A stretch of DNA of 64,000 nucleotides, from positions 2,046,001-2,110,000 of the forward strand of contig NC_009792.1 in the NCBI RefSeq assembly GCF_000018045.1. Direction: 5' to 3'. The translations under genes and the position numbers were made by a program. Under the pieces are notes generated by a model. It ran no database searches and had not been told where the DNA came from. It saw only the letters and a program-made list of their open reading frames with translations. This DNA is from Citrobacter koseri ATCC BAA-895. Its GTDB lineage: Bacteria > Pseudomonadota > Gammaproteobacteria > Enterobacterales > Enterobacteriaceae. This document shows, in pieces, positions 18,046 to 26,699 of the stretch (its first letter is position 1; each line of letters opens with the position of its first letter).

Positions 18046-19062
18046 TTATTCAATCATTCGGTAACGGCGTTGCCAGGTTCTCACCTCGCCAGAGTCACGA
18101 TCGACATGAATCTGGCTGACAACGCGCAGCGTTAAATCATCAGTATTACCGGTACTCTCGACCCGGAAATAGTGACTGTTCACCGCAACAAACGCCTGCA
18201 TCTGCGCGAGGATCGCTTTGCTCTGCGGATAGTTTGTTTCGAGCGTTTTACTGAACGCGTCAACCGACGCCCACCCTTCTTCCGGGCGCGAGGCAATCAG
18301 CCGTGCTGCGTCATCCTCACTTAACGTCCCCGCAGACATCGCAGACAACAGCGGCGCCTGCCCGGGCTTCAGGGTATTCACGTCCACTTTGCTCTCCGTA
18401 TCAGGCAGCGCGCACAGCACCTTGCTGGCGCGGGGATAAGCCGCCACCGGAAAACCCGGCAACCGTTTTATCTCGCTGATGGTGCGCATCATCTGATTCG
18501 CAGGAAGGCGCTGCGGCGTCACACCCGCCCAGGCGTCGCTTTCCAGAGCCTCTTTTGCGGTTGTGTTGTCAGCGTCCAGATAATCCACCAGTTGTTGATA
18601 AACCTCTTCCGCCACTGCCGTACTGATGCCGCTGTCGATCAGCAACTGTTCAACAATCTGCTCTTTCACCGGCTTTGTCGGCTGCGCGGCGGCGCTATCC
18701 GCAGGAGGCGCAGGGTCAATGGCCAGCAGACTGTTCACGTTAAAGCAGGTCTGGGCGTCCTCAATCTGGCTCACGACGGTATAGTTCTCACCCTGAGTTT
18801 CCAGCGGTTCGTGCCACGCGCCTTCTGGCGATAATCCATTGCTCTCACCGCTGGCGTCGGTTTGCAGACGATCTTTTATCGCCGCAGCCTGGCCTTGCAT
18901 CGCCCAGCGCAGCTGCTGCTGACTGACCTGATAGCGGGTTTTCTGCAAATTTCGGCAAAACTGCTGACCGATCTTTGCCGCCAGCGCTGACATCATCACC
19001 AGCAAAATCAACACCACCAGCAGCGCGACTCCGCGCTGTTTTTGCGCCGATTGCGTGTTCAT
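18046..19062 (-). CDS. gspK: Type II secretion minor pseudopilin GspK
   Basis: 338-residue large pseudopilin that caps the tip of the pseudopilus with GspI and GspJ. The N-terminus MNTQSAQKQRG|VALL is a prepilin cleavage site; the usual Glu at mature position 5 is replaced by Val, the known hallmark of GspK and consistent with a tip position. The large globular domain (~40-310) is typical. It overlaps gspJ by 4 bp. Confidence 0.95.
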   Translation of the reverse strand: MNTQSAQKQRGVALLVVLILLVMMSALAAKIGQQFCRNLQKTRYQVSQQQLRWAMQGQAAAIKDRLQTDASGESNGLSPEGAWHEPLETQGENYTVVSQIEDAQTCFNVNSLLAIDPAPPADSAAAQPTKPVKEQIVEQLLIDSGISTAVAEEVYQQLVDYLDADNTTAKEALESDAWAGVTPQRLPANQMMRTISEIKRLPGFPVAAYPRASKVLCALPDTESKVDVNTLKPGQAPLLSAMSAGTLSEDDAARLIASRPEEGWASVDAFSKTLETNYPQSKAILAQMQAFVAVNSHYFRVESTGNTDDLTLRVVSQIHVDRDSGEVRTWQRRYRMIE

Positions 19063-19724
19063 TGCCGTTCTCCACCGCGTGCTGGCGGAACCGATGCCGT
19101 AACGTCAGCAGGCGTGGGTTGTGCAGCCTCAGCGCTTTCGTCTTTCTTTGCTCCCTGGATTTCCGGCATGTCTCCCGGCGTCATAAACACCCAGCGCCAG
19201 GTATCCCCGTTTTCCATCGTCAGCGTCAGTTCGGCGCCTTCCGGCTGATGGGCGGTTTCAAGCCATGTCGTCTGCCAGCCCTGTCGCCAGAATCGCCACT
19301 TCATCGCTTTAACGTTGCTTAAAATCGGTACTTCTTCTGGACTCACGTCAGCCGGGCTATCAATGTCAGGCCAGACATCACGCCACAGGCGATGCGCCTC
19401 CAGCCGCCAGCGCACGCGTTCCAGTTGAATTTGCCCACTGACGCCGCTTACCGTCGTCAGCTCGACGGCATGTTGATCCAGACGGAACACATCCGTTTCA
19501 TTGCGCGGCGCGCGCGGCTGGAGCTGAGAGAAATCGCGCTCCAGCAGGTTACAGGCTCGCTGAAGCTGATTAAGCGTCGTCGCAGCAGCATCCGTTGCCG
19601 TGGTGGTGCGCATCGCGCCGTCAAGGATTTGCCAGGCAAGGGTGCTGATCACGGCAAAAATCGTCAGCGCAATCATGATCTCCAGCAGCGTAAAACCTTG
19701 CTGGCGACGGAGTGGCGTATTCAT
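19059..19724 (-). CDS. gspJ: Type II secretion minor pseudopilin GspJ
   Basis: 221-residue minor pseudopilin. The type III leader is MNTPLRRQQG|FTLLE with Glu5 retained, followed by a ~20-residue hydrophobic helix and a globular domain. It forms the tip complex with GspI and GspK. The C-terminus is Pro/Ala-rich and variable. It overlaps gspI and gspK by 4 bp each. Confidence 0.95.
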   Translation of the reverse strand: MNTPLRRQQGFTLLEIMIALTIFAVISTLAWQILDGAMRTTTATDAAATTLNQLQRACNLLERDFSQLQPRAPRNETDVFRLDQHAVELTTVSGVSGQIQLERVRWRLEAHRLWRDVWPDIDSPADVSPEEVPILSNVKAMKWRFWRQGWQTTWLETAHQPEGAELTLTMENGDTWRWVFMTPGDMPEIQGAKKDESAEAAQPTPADVTASVPPARGGERQ

Positions 19725-20101
19725 TTGCGCTCCTTCGGCGGGACAACCCGCAGCGTGATGACCGGCTGGCCCTCTTCGCCTTCGGCATACACCTGGACTT
19801 CATCGGCAAACGCCTTGTCATCGGTTTTCACCCGCTGTTTGCGCCAGTTCCAGCTGCGTCCACCCATCGTTTCACTGCCTTCTTCAGCGACGTAGGGAAA
19901 AACGCTTTTTGCAAGCTGCGCTTGCGCGAGCTGGTTTTCCGCAACCCAACTGGCCTGTAGCGTATCGGCAAGACCGTGCGTAAAACGCACATTCAGCGAG
20001 ACGGAATTCATCAACGCCAGCGCTGCGGTAGAAAAGATCACCAGCGCCACCATGACTTCCAACAGCGTCATGCCCTGTTCTTTCGCTTCCGGTTTAGTCA
20101 T
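19721..20101 (-). CDS. gspI: Type II secretion minor pseudopilin GspI
   Basis: 126-residue minor pseudopilin with the leader MTKPEAKEQG|MTLLE and a hydrophobic helix. It is thought to start tip-complex assembly with GspJ. The size matches the family. It overlaps gspH by 8 bp and gspJ by 4 bp, implying tight translational coupling. Confidence 0.95.
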   Translation of the reverse strand: MTKPEAKEQGMTLLEVMVALVIFSTAALALMNSVSLNVRFTHGLADTLQASWVAENQLAQAQLAKSVFPYVAEEGSETMGGRSWNWRKQRVKTDDKAFADEVQVYAEGEEGQPVITLRVVPPKERK

Positions 20102-20579
20102 TGTTCTCTACCAAAACGGGTGAAGCGCCCTGCGACACCACGCGGAAATGGTGCTGTTTGTCATAGCTCTGCAACGTCAGCGTGAATCGGCTAATTTCCC
20201 CATCCGGTAAAAAGAGCACCTGCGGGTCGGCATCAGGCGTGGCCGCCAGACGCTGGGGAGCGAGCGAAACATGCATCTCTTCAGGAAACTGTCCGTGGGT
20301 GAAAATACGCCCGGCTGTCAGCGGCGCCCAATGACGCCCGCCGTTTTCCCCGGCCCACTTCACCAGCTGATATTCCGTTGGCGTCATCACCAGCCCGACT
20401 ATATTTCCGTCCATCACTGCCCGATCAGAACCATATTCAACGAGGGATTGTAATTGCTGGCCTAATATATCTGCGCCGCTGCGTGAGGGTATTGTCGAAA
20501 CCACCATCATGGCGCAGCTGGCAAAAATAACCAGCGCCAGAATAATTTCCAGCAATGTAAATCCACGTTGCTTATTCAT
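20094..20579 (-). CDS. gspH: Type II secretion minor pseudopilin GspH
   Basis: 161-residue pseudopilin linking the GspI-J-K tip to the GspG filament. The very short leader MNKQRG|FTLLE is followed by a hydrophobic helix and a beta-rich globular domain. The start overlaps the gspG stop by one base. Position and size agree with the GspH family. Confidence 0.95.
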   Translation of the reverse strand: MNKQRGFTLLEIILALVIFASCAMMVVSTIPSRSGADILGQQLQSLVEYGSDRAVMDGNIVGLVMTPTEYQLVKWAGENGGRHWAPLTAGRIFTHGQFPEEMHVSLAPQRLAATPDADPQVLFLPDGEISRFTLTLQSYDKQHHFRVVSQGASPVLVENND

Positions 20580-21028
20580 TACTTATCTTTTTTATCTAAA
20601 GACCAGTTCGTTATATCATCGGCGGTATTCGCTTCACCATCCGGGCCGGAGGAGAAAACATCTACCGCGCCATGTTCGCCAGGGCTAACCAGAATGTAAT
20701 CATTTCCCCACGGGTCCTGCGGCAGACGGCGAATATAACCGTCAGCACGATAGCCGTTGGGAATCGGCGCGATCTCCGGCTTCGTCACCAACGCCTGCAA
20801 CCCCTGTTCGGTGGTTGGGTAGCGATGGTTATCGAGCTTATACATATCCAGCGAGCCTTCCAGTGCGACAATATCGCTGGTCGCTTTTTGCGCATCCGCT
20901 TTCTCTTTATTCCCCATCAGATTCGGCACCACCATGCTGGCCAGAACGCCAAGAATAACGATGACCACCATTAATTCGAGCAAAGTAAACCCAGCCTGAC
21001 CTTTCAGGCTATTTTTTTTCACAGACAT
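20579..21028 (-). CDS. gspG: Type II secretion major pseudopilin GspG
   Basis: 149-residue major subunit of the pseudopilus that drives substrates through the secretin. The leader ends at Gly13|Phe14 (QAG|FTLLELMVV) with Glu at mature position 5. The conserved YKLDNHRYPTTEQGLQALV and the C-terminal GPDGEANTADDI loop, a calcium-binding region in this family, are present. It starts 2 bp after gspF. Confidence 0.97.
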   Translation of the reverse strand: MSVKKNSLKGQAGFTLLELMVVIVILGVLASMVVPNLMGNKEKADAQKATSDIVALEGSLDMYKLDNHRYPTTEQGLQALVTKPEIAPIPNGYRADGYIRRLPQDPWGNDYILVSPGEHGAVDVFSSGPDGEANTADDITNWSLDKKDK

Positions 21029-21030
21029 AA

Positions 21031-22239
21031 TTAACCCACCATATTATTGAGCTGAAGAAGCGGTTGTAATATTGACAGTACGATAAATAAAACCACCGTC
21101 GCCATCGTCACCACCAGCGCCGGTTCGAATACCGACAGCGTTAATGTAATGCGATGTTGTAATGCCGACTCCTGGTTTTCGGCGGCGCGATCCATTAATG
21201 AACCGAGTTCGCCGCTCTCTTCGCCAGAAGCAATCATATAAAGCATGGTTGGCGGAAATAATCTGGCCTGCTCCAGTGCGTTATATAATGACGCGCCCTG
21301 ACGCACGGTATCCGCCGCCTGTTCCAGTACCTGACGCGCATACAGATTCTCAATACCGTCCATCGCGATATACATACCTTCCAGCAACGGCACGCTACTG
21401 GCCTGTAAAATGCTCAGGGTGCGGATGTAACGGGCGCTGTTTATTGCACAGACCAGTTTTTTCAGCGGCGAACGGTTCACCAGCCAGCGGTGATATGCAA
21501 AACGATAACGCTCTTTTTTAAGCCAGGCGTTAAAAGCGATAAACGATCCGACAAGGCCGCCGCCGATAACCATTCCGTAAGCCTGCAAAAAATCGCTGAC
21601 CGCAATCAGGGTACGGGTGGTGACGGGCAACTGCTGCTTCATATGCACAAACTGTTCGATGACCTGCGGCACCACCGCCACCAGCAGAATGGAGATAACC
21701 GCAATCGCCACCACCGTCAGGGTGATGGGATAGACCATCGCCTGCGACAACTTGCTTTTCATTTTCTGTCGCTGTTCGTTGTATTCAGCCAGCTTTTCCA
21801 GCACGCCGCCGAGATGCCCGGTCTTTTCCCCTGCCATCACCAGCGTGCAATAGAGCTTGTCGAAAGTACGCGGAAACTGGCTGAAAGCGTCGAAAAGCGT
21901 GTGCCCTTCCACCACTTTATCGCGGATCTCACCGACCATCACCGCCAGCTTTTTGTCTTCCGTCTGCTTAGAAATCGCCTTCAGCGCACTCTCCAGCGGC
22001 AGTGCGGCATTAACCAACGTCGACAGCTGGCGGGTAAACATTGAGAGCACCGGTGTCGAAAGTTTTGCGCCTTTCTGAGCCCCCTTTCCGGCGGCGCGCT
22101 CGCGGGTGAGCGTAATGCTGATCGGCATTAGCTTCTGTTCGCGCAGCGTCTGGCGTACCTGCTTTGGGCCTTCAGCCTGCAAGGCGCCGCGCCGGGTTTT
22201 CCCGGCGGCATCCGTAGCCGTCCATGCGAACCAGGCCAT
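21031..22239 (-). CDS. gspF: Type II secretion inner-membrane platform protein GspF
   Basis: 402-residue polytopic platform protein with two repeated T2SSF cytoplasmic domains (about 70-190 and 270-390) and three hydrophobic helices near 168-192, 216-235 and 375-398. It contacts GspE and GspL and is thought to turn ATPase motion into pseudopilus growth. The start overlaps the gspE stop by one base. Confidence 0.96.
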   Translation of the reverse strand: MAWFAWTATDAAGKTRRGALQAEGPKQVRQTLREQKLMPISITLTRERAAGKGAQKGAKLSTPVLSMFTRQLSTLVNAALPLESALKAISKQTEDKKLAVMVGEIRDKVVEGHTLFDAFSQFPRTFDKLYCTLVMAGEKTGHLGGVLEKLAEYNEQRQKMKSKLSQAMVYPITLTVVAIAVISILLVAVVPQVIEQFVHMKQQLPVTTRTLIAVSDFLQAYGMVIGGGLVGSFIAFNAWLKKERYRFAYHRWLVNRSPLKKLVCAINSARYIRTLSILQASSVPLLEGMYIAMDGIENLYARQVLEQAADTVRQGASLYNALEQARLFPPTMLYMIASGEESGELGSLMDRAAENQESALQHRITLTLSVFEPALVVTMATVVLFIVLSILQPLLQLNNMVG

Positions 22240-23717
22240 TATTCGTCACCTCCGCGCTCGGCGGTAACACGCATCACTTCCTCCAGCGAGGTGACGCCGG
22301 AGATCACCTTCAACAAACCATTTTCCCGCAGGCTGTAGGCCTGCTTAAACAGCTGAGTTTCAATCGACATTTCGTCTTTATCTTCATGAATAGCGCGGCG
22401 CATCGCGCTGTCCACCAGCAGAAACTCATGAATACCGGCGCGTCCCTGGTAACCGCTCTGGCGGCACTGTTCACACCCCACGGCGCGATAAATCACGTCG
22501 GGGGGACTCTCCATAAAACTGAACAGCGGTTTTTCATTATCATCCAGCGGACTGACGGCACGGCAGTGAGGGCACAGCCGACGAACCAGACGCTGGGCAA
22601 TGACGCCAAGCAGCGATGAACCAATTAAAAACGACTCCAGCCCCATATCGCGCAACCGGGTAATCGCTCCCGCCGCGCTGTTGGTATGCAGCGTAGACAT
22701 GACCAGATGGCCGGTAAGCGACGCCTGAACCGCAATCTGCGCGGTTTCGCCGTCACGAATTTCACCGATCATCACCACATCCGGGTCCTGACGGAGGATC
22801 GCGCGCAGGCCTCGGGCGAACGTCATATCCACTCGCGGGTTAACCTGCGTCTGCCCCACGCCTTCCAGTTCATATTCGATCGGATCTTCAACGGTAAGAA
22901 TATTGCGTTCATGGCCGTTTAGCGCCGAGAGGATGGCGTAAAGCGTCGTGCTCTTACCGGACCCGGTCGGCCCGGTCACCAGGATAATCCCGTGCGGGCG
23001 GCCAATCAGTCCTTTGAGCTGTTCGAGTTCTTCGTCGATCAGCCCCAGTTTATTGATATCCGGCTTCAGGTTGCTTTTATCCAGCAGACGCATGACCACC
23101 CGCTCGCCATACTGCGACGGGATGGTTGAGACACGCACATCCACCGCTTTACGCCCAATGCGCAGGGAGATGCGACCGTCCTGCGGCAGGCGTTTTTCGG
23201 CGATATCCAGTTTAGACATCACCTTAATCCTCGATACCAGCAGCGGCGCCAGCTTACGCGCGGGCTGCAATACAGGACGCAGCACGCCGTCAACGCGAAA
23301 ACGGATACTCAGCGTGCGCTCAAAGGTTTCGATATGGATATCCGACGCGCCATCCTTCACCGCCTCGCCAAGAATGGCGTTAATCAGACGGATAACCGGC
23401 GAGTTTTCATCGTTATCCAGCAAATCCTCGTTATCGGGGATCTCCTCGGTTAACGCCATCAGATCGATATTGGCATCCATATCATCAACCAGCTGCTGCG
23501 AAACACCGCTATTCTGCTGCCAGATTTTAGCCAGCATCTCTTCAAACGCTTCTGGCGTTAATGTTACCGGCGTAAAGGCACGCCCCAGCACGCGACGCAT
23601 CTCCAGCAGGGCAAACGCGGGCGCATCCTCACGGATATATACGTCGTTGTGATAAAGCAGCACACCGTTGTCTTTTGCGAAGCTGCTGCTGCACAAATTT
23701 TTGCTTAATTCATCCAC
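22239..23717 (-). CDS. gspE: Type II secretion ATPase GspE
   Basis: 492-residue cytoplasmic secretion ATPase. Walker A is GPTGSGKS at 249-256, the Asp and Walker B boxes lie around 277-322 (RQDPDVVMIGEIRD), and a His box follows (TGHLVMSTLHTN). The metal-binding CxxC pair is intact: Cys382/Cys385 and Cys415/Cys418. The N-terminal domain that binds GspL is present. All catalytic motifs are complete, in contrast to GspA in the same island. Confidence 0.97.
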   Translation of the reverse strand: MDELSKNLCSSSFAKDNGVLLYHNDVYIREDAPAFALLEMRRVLGRAFTPVTLTPEAFEEMLAKIWQQNSGVSQQLVDDMDANIDLMALTEEIPDNEDLLDNDENSPVIRLINAILGEAVKDGASDIHIETFERTLSIRFRVDGVLRPVLQPARKLAPLLVSRIKVMSKLDIAEKRLPQDGRISLRIGRKAVDVRVSTIPSQYGERVVMRLLDKSNLKPDINKLGLIDEELEQLKGLIGRPHGIILVTGPTGSGKSTTLYAILSALNGHERNILTVEDPIEYELEGVGQTQVNPRVDMTFARGLRAILRQDPDVVMIGEIRDGETAQIAVQASLTGHLVMSTLHTNSAAGAITRLRDMGLESFLIGSSLLGVIAQRLVRRLCPHCRAVSPLDDNEKPLFSFMESPPDVIYRAVGCEQCRQSGYQGRAGIHEFLLVDSAMRRAIHEDKDEMSIETQLFKQAYSLRENGLLKVISGVTSLEEVMRVTAERGGDE

Positions 23718-23731
23718 GCGACACCCCCGGC

Positions 23732-25654
23732 TTACTCTTTAAACGGATTGCGCGACGCCGTGGCTGGCGCAGCAGTGCTGGTGTTTACGGGCGACGGGAA
23801 CGCGGGCAGAATGGCGTTATCACCCGGCTCCAGGATGCCCATTTTTTTCTCCTCCATACGCTGCTGCTGGCGCGCGCGCACCTGGTCGTATTTCTCTTTC
23901 GACGCGGCGCTGTAGTTGTCGTCATCGCGCAGAACGGTGGTATGGATAAAGACCATCAGGTTTCGCTTGGTGGTATCCTGCGAGGTGTAGCGGAACAGTT
24001 GCCCCACCAGAGGAATATCGCCAAGCAGCGGCACTTTCGACACATTCTGTTTGGTGACATTTTCGATAAGCCCTCCCAGCACTACCGTCTGCCCGCTGTG
24101 AACCATCACTTCGTTATTGATCGTGCGGGTGTTAAAGGTTGGGCCTAAAGACGAATCCTCCGTCGAACTGGCGTCCACGCTGGAAACTTCCTGCTCGATC
24201 TTCATGTGGATCATGTCGCCATCATTAATCTGCGGCAGGATCTTCAACTTCGTCCCCACCGTCTTACGCTCAACGGTGTTAAAGACGTTGTCGCCCGTCG
24301 TCGTCTGCGAACCAGAAAGCACCGGCACATCCTGACCAACGTTAAACGACGCTTCTTTGTTATCCAGCGTCACCACGCTCGGCGTGGAGAGAATGTCGTT
24401 TTTGCCGTTGGTCGACAGCGCCGTCATCAGCGCGCCGAAATCGCCGTTAAAGAAACCTGTCGCCATACCGGTAAAATTCACGCCTTTTATCGTCCCGTTC
24501 TTAACCTGGCCGATCGGCAGACCGGTTGCGCCAAACTGTACGCCGCCGTGTTTACTCGTCCACTGCACGCCGAGATCGGTTCCGGCGCCATCCTGCACTT
24601 CAGCGATAATGGCTTCCACCAGTACCTGGGGACGGCGAATGTCCAGCTTGTCGATCACCTTCTCAAGCGAGTTCATCACGTTCGGCTGCGCGGTGATCAC
24701 CAGTGAGTTTGTCGACTCGTCGGCAGTAATATTCAGATCGGTCGCGGCAACCGGCGATTTACTTTTCGCCGCGCCCGGCTTGTCCTTCATCTGCTCTCCA
24801 ATGCCCGTTAACACCGGCACCACTTTGGCGGCATTGGCATATTTCAGGTAAAAGACGCGGGTATTCCCCTCGTTATTCTGCTCGCGATCAAGCTGCGCTA
24901 TCAGCGTGCGGGTACGCGCCCGCGCTTCTTCGCTGCCGCTAATGACCAGGCTATTCGTCTCCTCATCCGCCACCACTTTGGTCGCCAGTTGCGGTGCGTT
25001 CTGCCCTTTTTGCTCTTCGTTGTTGAGGTTATTCAACATATCCGAAAGTTCTTTCGCAGAGGCGTAATGCAGCGGAACGATTTCGCGCCGCTGTACGCCG
25101 GAACGATCGACGCGCTGAACCAGATCGACCAGGCGGTTCACCACCGAGGCTTTACCGGTGAGCAGCAGGACGTTCGACGGCTCAAAATGCACCACGTTGC
25201 CGATACCGGTCGCATCGTTCAGCTGGCGCAACAGCGGCGCCAGTTCGCGTACCGGTACATTTTCCATCCGCACGACGCGGGTAATAATTTCATCCCCTTT
25301 ACCGGGATTTTTGCTGTCGGCAATCGGCGTTCCCGCGGTTCTCGCAACGGACGAACGAACCACTTTCACCATGCCGTTATCCATCGGAATCACGGAAAGT
25401 CCGTACAAATCCAGCACGCTGAGGAAAAACTGATAGTATTCATCTTCGGTCAGGACGTTATACGTCCGAACTGATACGGTTCCCTGTACCGACGGATCGA
25501 CCAGAATCGTTTTATTAAGATTACGGCCAACCGTATCAATAAATTCACGAATATCAGTATTTTTAAAGCTGGCGCTAAAATTCGCCGCAAAGAGCGAACT
25601 GGAATATAACGCCAGAGTTGTCAGCGCCACGCACGCCCATGGAAATTTCTTCAT
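23732..25654 (-). CDS. gspD: Type II secretion secretin GspD
   Basis: 640-residue outer-membrane secretin. A signal peptide (to about Ala24) is followed by N0 (~25-105), three N1-N3 KH-like repeats (to ~330) and the C-terminal beta-barrel core, including VPLLGDIPLVGQLFRYTS near residue 555. The ~60-residue tail after the core ends in ATASRNPFKE and would be the S-domain, the pilotin contact in other systems. No gspS pilotin gene is nearby, so outer-membrane targeting must rely on a protein encoded elsewhere or be pilotin-independent. gspC lies 13 bp upstream. Confidence 0.97.
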   Translation of the reverse strand: MKKFPWACVALTTLALYSSSLFAANFSASFKNTDIREFIDTVGRNLNKTILVDPSVQGTVSVRTYNVLTEDEYYQFFLSVLDLYGLSVIPMDNGMVKVVRSSVARTAGTPIADSKNPGKGDEIITRVVRMENVPVRELAPLLRQLNDATGIGNVVHFEPSNVLLLTGKASVVNRLVDLVQRVDRSGVQRREIVPLHYASAKELSDMLNNLNNEEQKGQNAPQLATKVVADEETNSLVISGSEEARARTRTLIAQLDREQNNEGNTRVFYLKYANAAKVVPVLTGIGEQMKDKPGAAKSKSPVAATDLNITADESTNSLVITAQPNVMNSLEKVIDKLDIRRPQVLVEAIIAEVQDGAGTDLGVQWTSKHGGVQFGATGLPIGQVKNGTIKGVNFTGMATGFFNGDFGALMTALSTNGKNDILSTPSVVTLDNKEASFNVGQDVPVLSGSQTTTGDNVFNTVERKTVGTKLKILPQINDGDMIHMKIEQEVSSVDASSTEDSSLGPTFNTRTINNEVMVHSGQTVVLGGLIENVTKQNVSKVPLLGDIPLVGQLFRYTSQDTTKRNLMVFIHTTVLRDDDNYSAASKEKYDQVRARQQQRMEEKKMGILEPGDNAILPAFPSPVNTSTAAPATASRNPFKE

Positions 25655-25667
25655 GGCAATTCACTTG

Positions 25668-26441
25668 TTAGTTGTTTAAAACATTGACCTGAATATTTTC
25701 CAGGTGAGCGTGACGTCTTACGACTACCGCCGCTTCTTTCATTTTTGACCAGCCAGCAATGATGCTTTTCGCCTGCTCTTCTTTCGTCATATCGGTACTG
25801 TTCACCTTCACAACCACATCGCCCTTCTCCAGCCCACTGTTCTGAAAGAAAGACGAAGCATTGCGCGGGTTGATTTCGTACCCTTCCAGACGACCTTTTT
25901 CAATAAACGGTTTTAGCACCAGGACATCATTAAGATGCAGGCTCTCTGCACCGGCATCGTTTGTCGGTTTTTGTAGCGGGCCGCTTTCAACACCGCCTCT
26001 GAAATAATCAGGTTTCTTTAATGCCAGTACCTGCGTAGTACCTTCATAATTAACCACCACATTGTCGTTATTGATCTCCTCAATACAGGCGTCACTCACT
26101 CCCACGAGGCTTTCGCCTTCGCGATAACTTTGCTGTCCCGCAGGCGTTTTAATAACGGCAAACGATAGCCATTTTTCATCGCTGCTGACGATGCCTTCAA
26201 TCTCGGCAGAGAGCGGCGATTTAACCGCTGCTGGCGTATTTCGCTGCCAGACGGCAGGTTGAAAAAGCGCAAATGACTTTTCTTTTTCGTCATTTTTACG
26301 CACGTTAATTTTTCTGTTATTTAACTTGTTTGTAACCTTATTATAGTTTTTAAAAACGACATACCCTTGATGTCCGCTGAATATCAGTAAAACAAACATC
26401 ATGCAGGGTGCAATCAATCGGGAGAAAAGCTGCATCCTCAT
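25668..26441 (-). CDS. gspC: Type II secretion inner-membrane protein GspC
   Basis: 257-residue protein that connects the inner-membrane platform to GspD and helps select substrates. One N-terminal helix lies at about 9-29, a homology region near 70-145 binds the secretin N0 domain, and a C-terminal PDZ domain spans about 170-257 (FFQNSGLEKGDVVVKVN). It is the first gene of the operon. ATGs at 26441 and 26435 are both possible; the first is preceded by AAAGG at suitable distance, the second has its GAGG directly abutting. Confidence 0.94.
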   Translation of the reverse strand: MRMQLFSRLIAPCMMFVLLIFSGHQGYVVFKNYNKVTNKLNNRKINVRKNDEKEKSFALFQPAVWQRNTPAAVKSPLSAEIEGIVSSDEKWLSFAVIKTPAGQQSYREGESLVGVSDACIEEINNDNVVVNYEGTTQVLALKKPDYFRGGVESGPLQKPTNDAGAESLHLNDVLVLKPFIEKGRLEGYEINPRNASSFFQNSGLEKGDVVVKVNSTDMTKEEQAKSIIAGWSKMKEAAVVVRRHAHLENIQVNVLNN

Positions 26442-26699
26442 TATTTAAATGCCTTTAATAAAGCTAAATTTTGCAGCACCAGCTGCGCCAATCGGTGCGG
26501 CAAATAGTAATGAGCGGCAAGAAAGTCGACCACTCGCTTTCCCGGCAACTTTATTGCAGAAAAACATTGACGATTTCACTTACTGGTGTTAGCGAAAATA
26601 ATCAGAGTAATTTTCTCCTGTCCGGTATTTGCCCGAATAAACCCGCTCAATTATTTTTAGCGCAACGTTTCCAGAAGCCAGAAAGTACAGCGAGACACC
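26442..26699. promoter_or_regulatory. Divergent promoter region of gspC-O and gspAB
   Basis: 258 bp of sequence, AT-rich on both flanks, separates the divergent gspC and gspA start codons and must hold both promoters. K-12 gsp genes are silenced by H-NS in laboratory growth, and the base composition here would suit similar control. No operator or exact promoter could be fixed. Confidence 0.5.
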
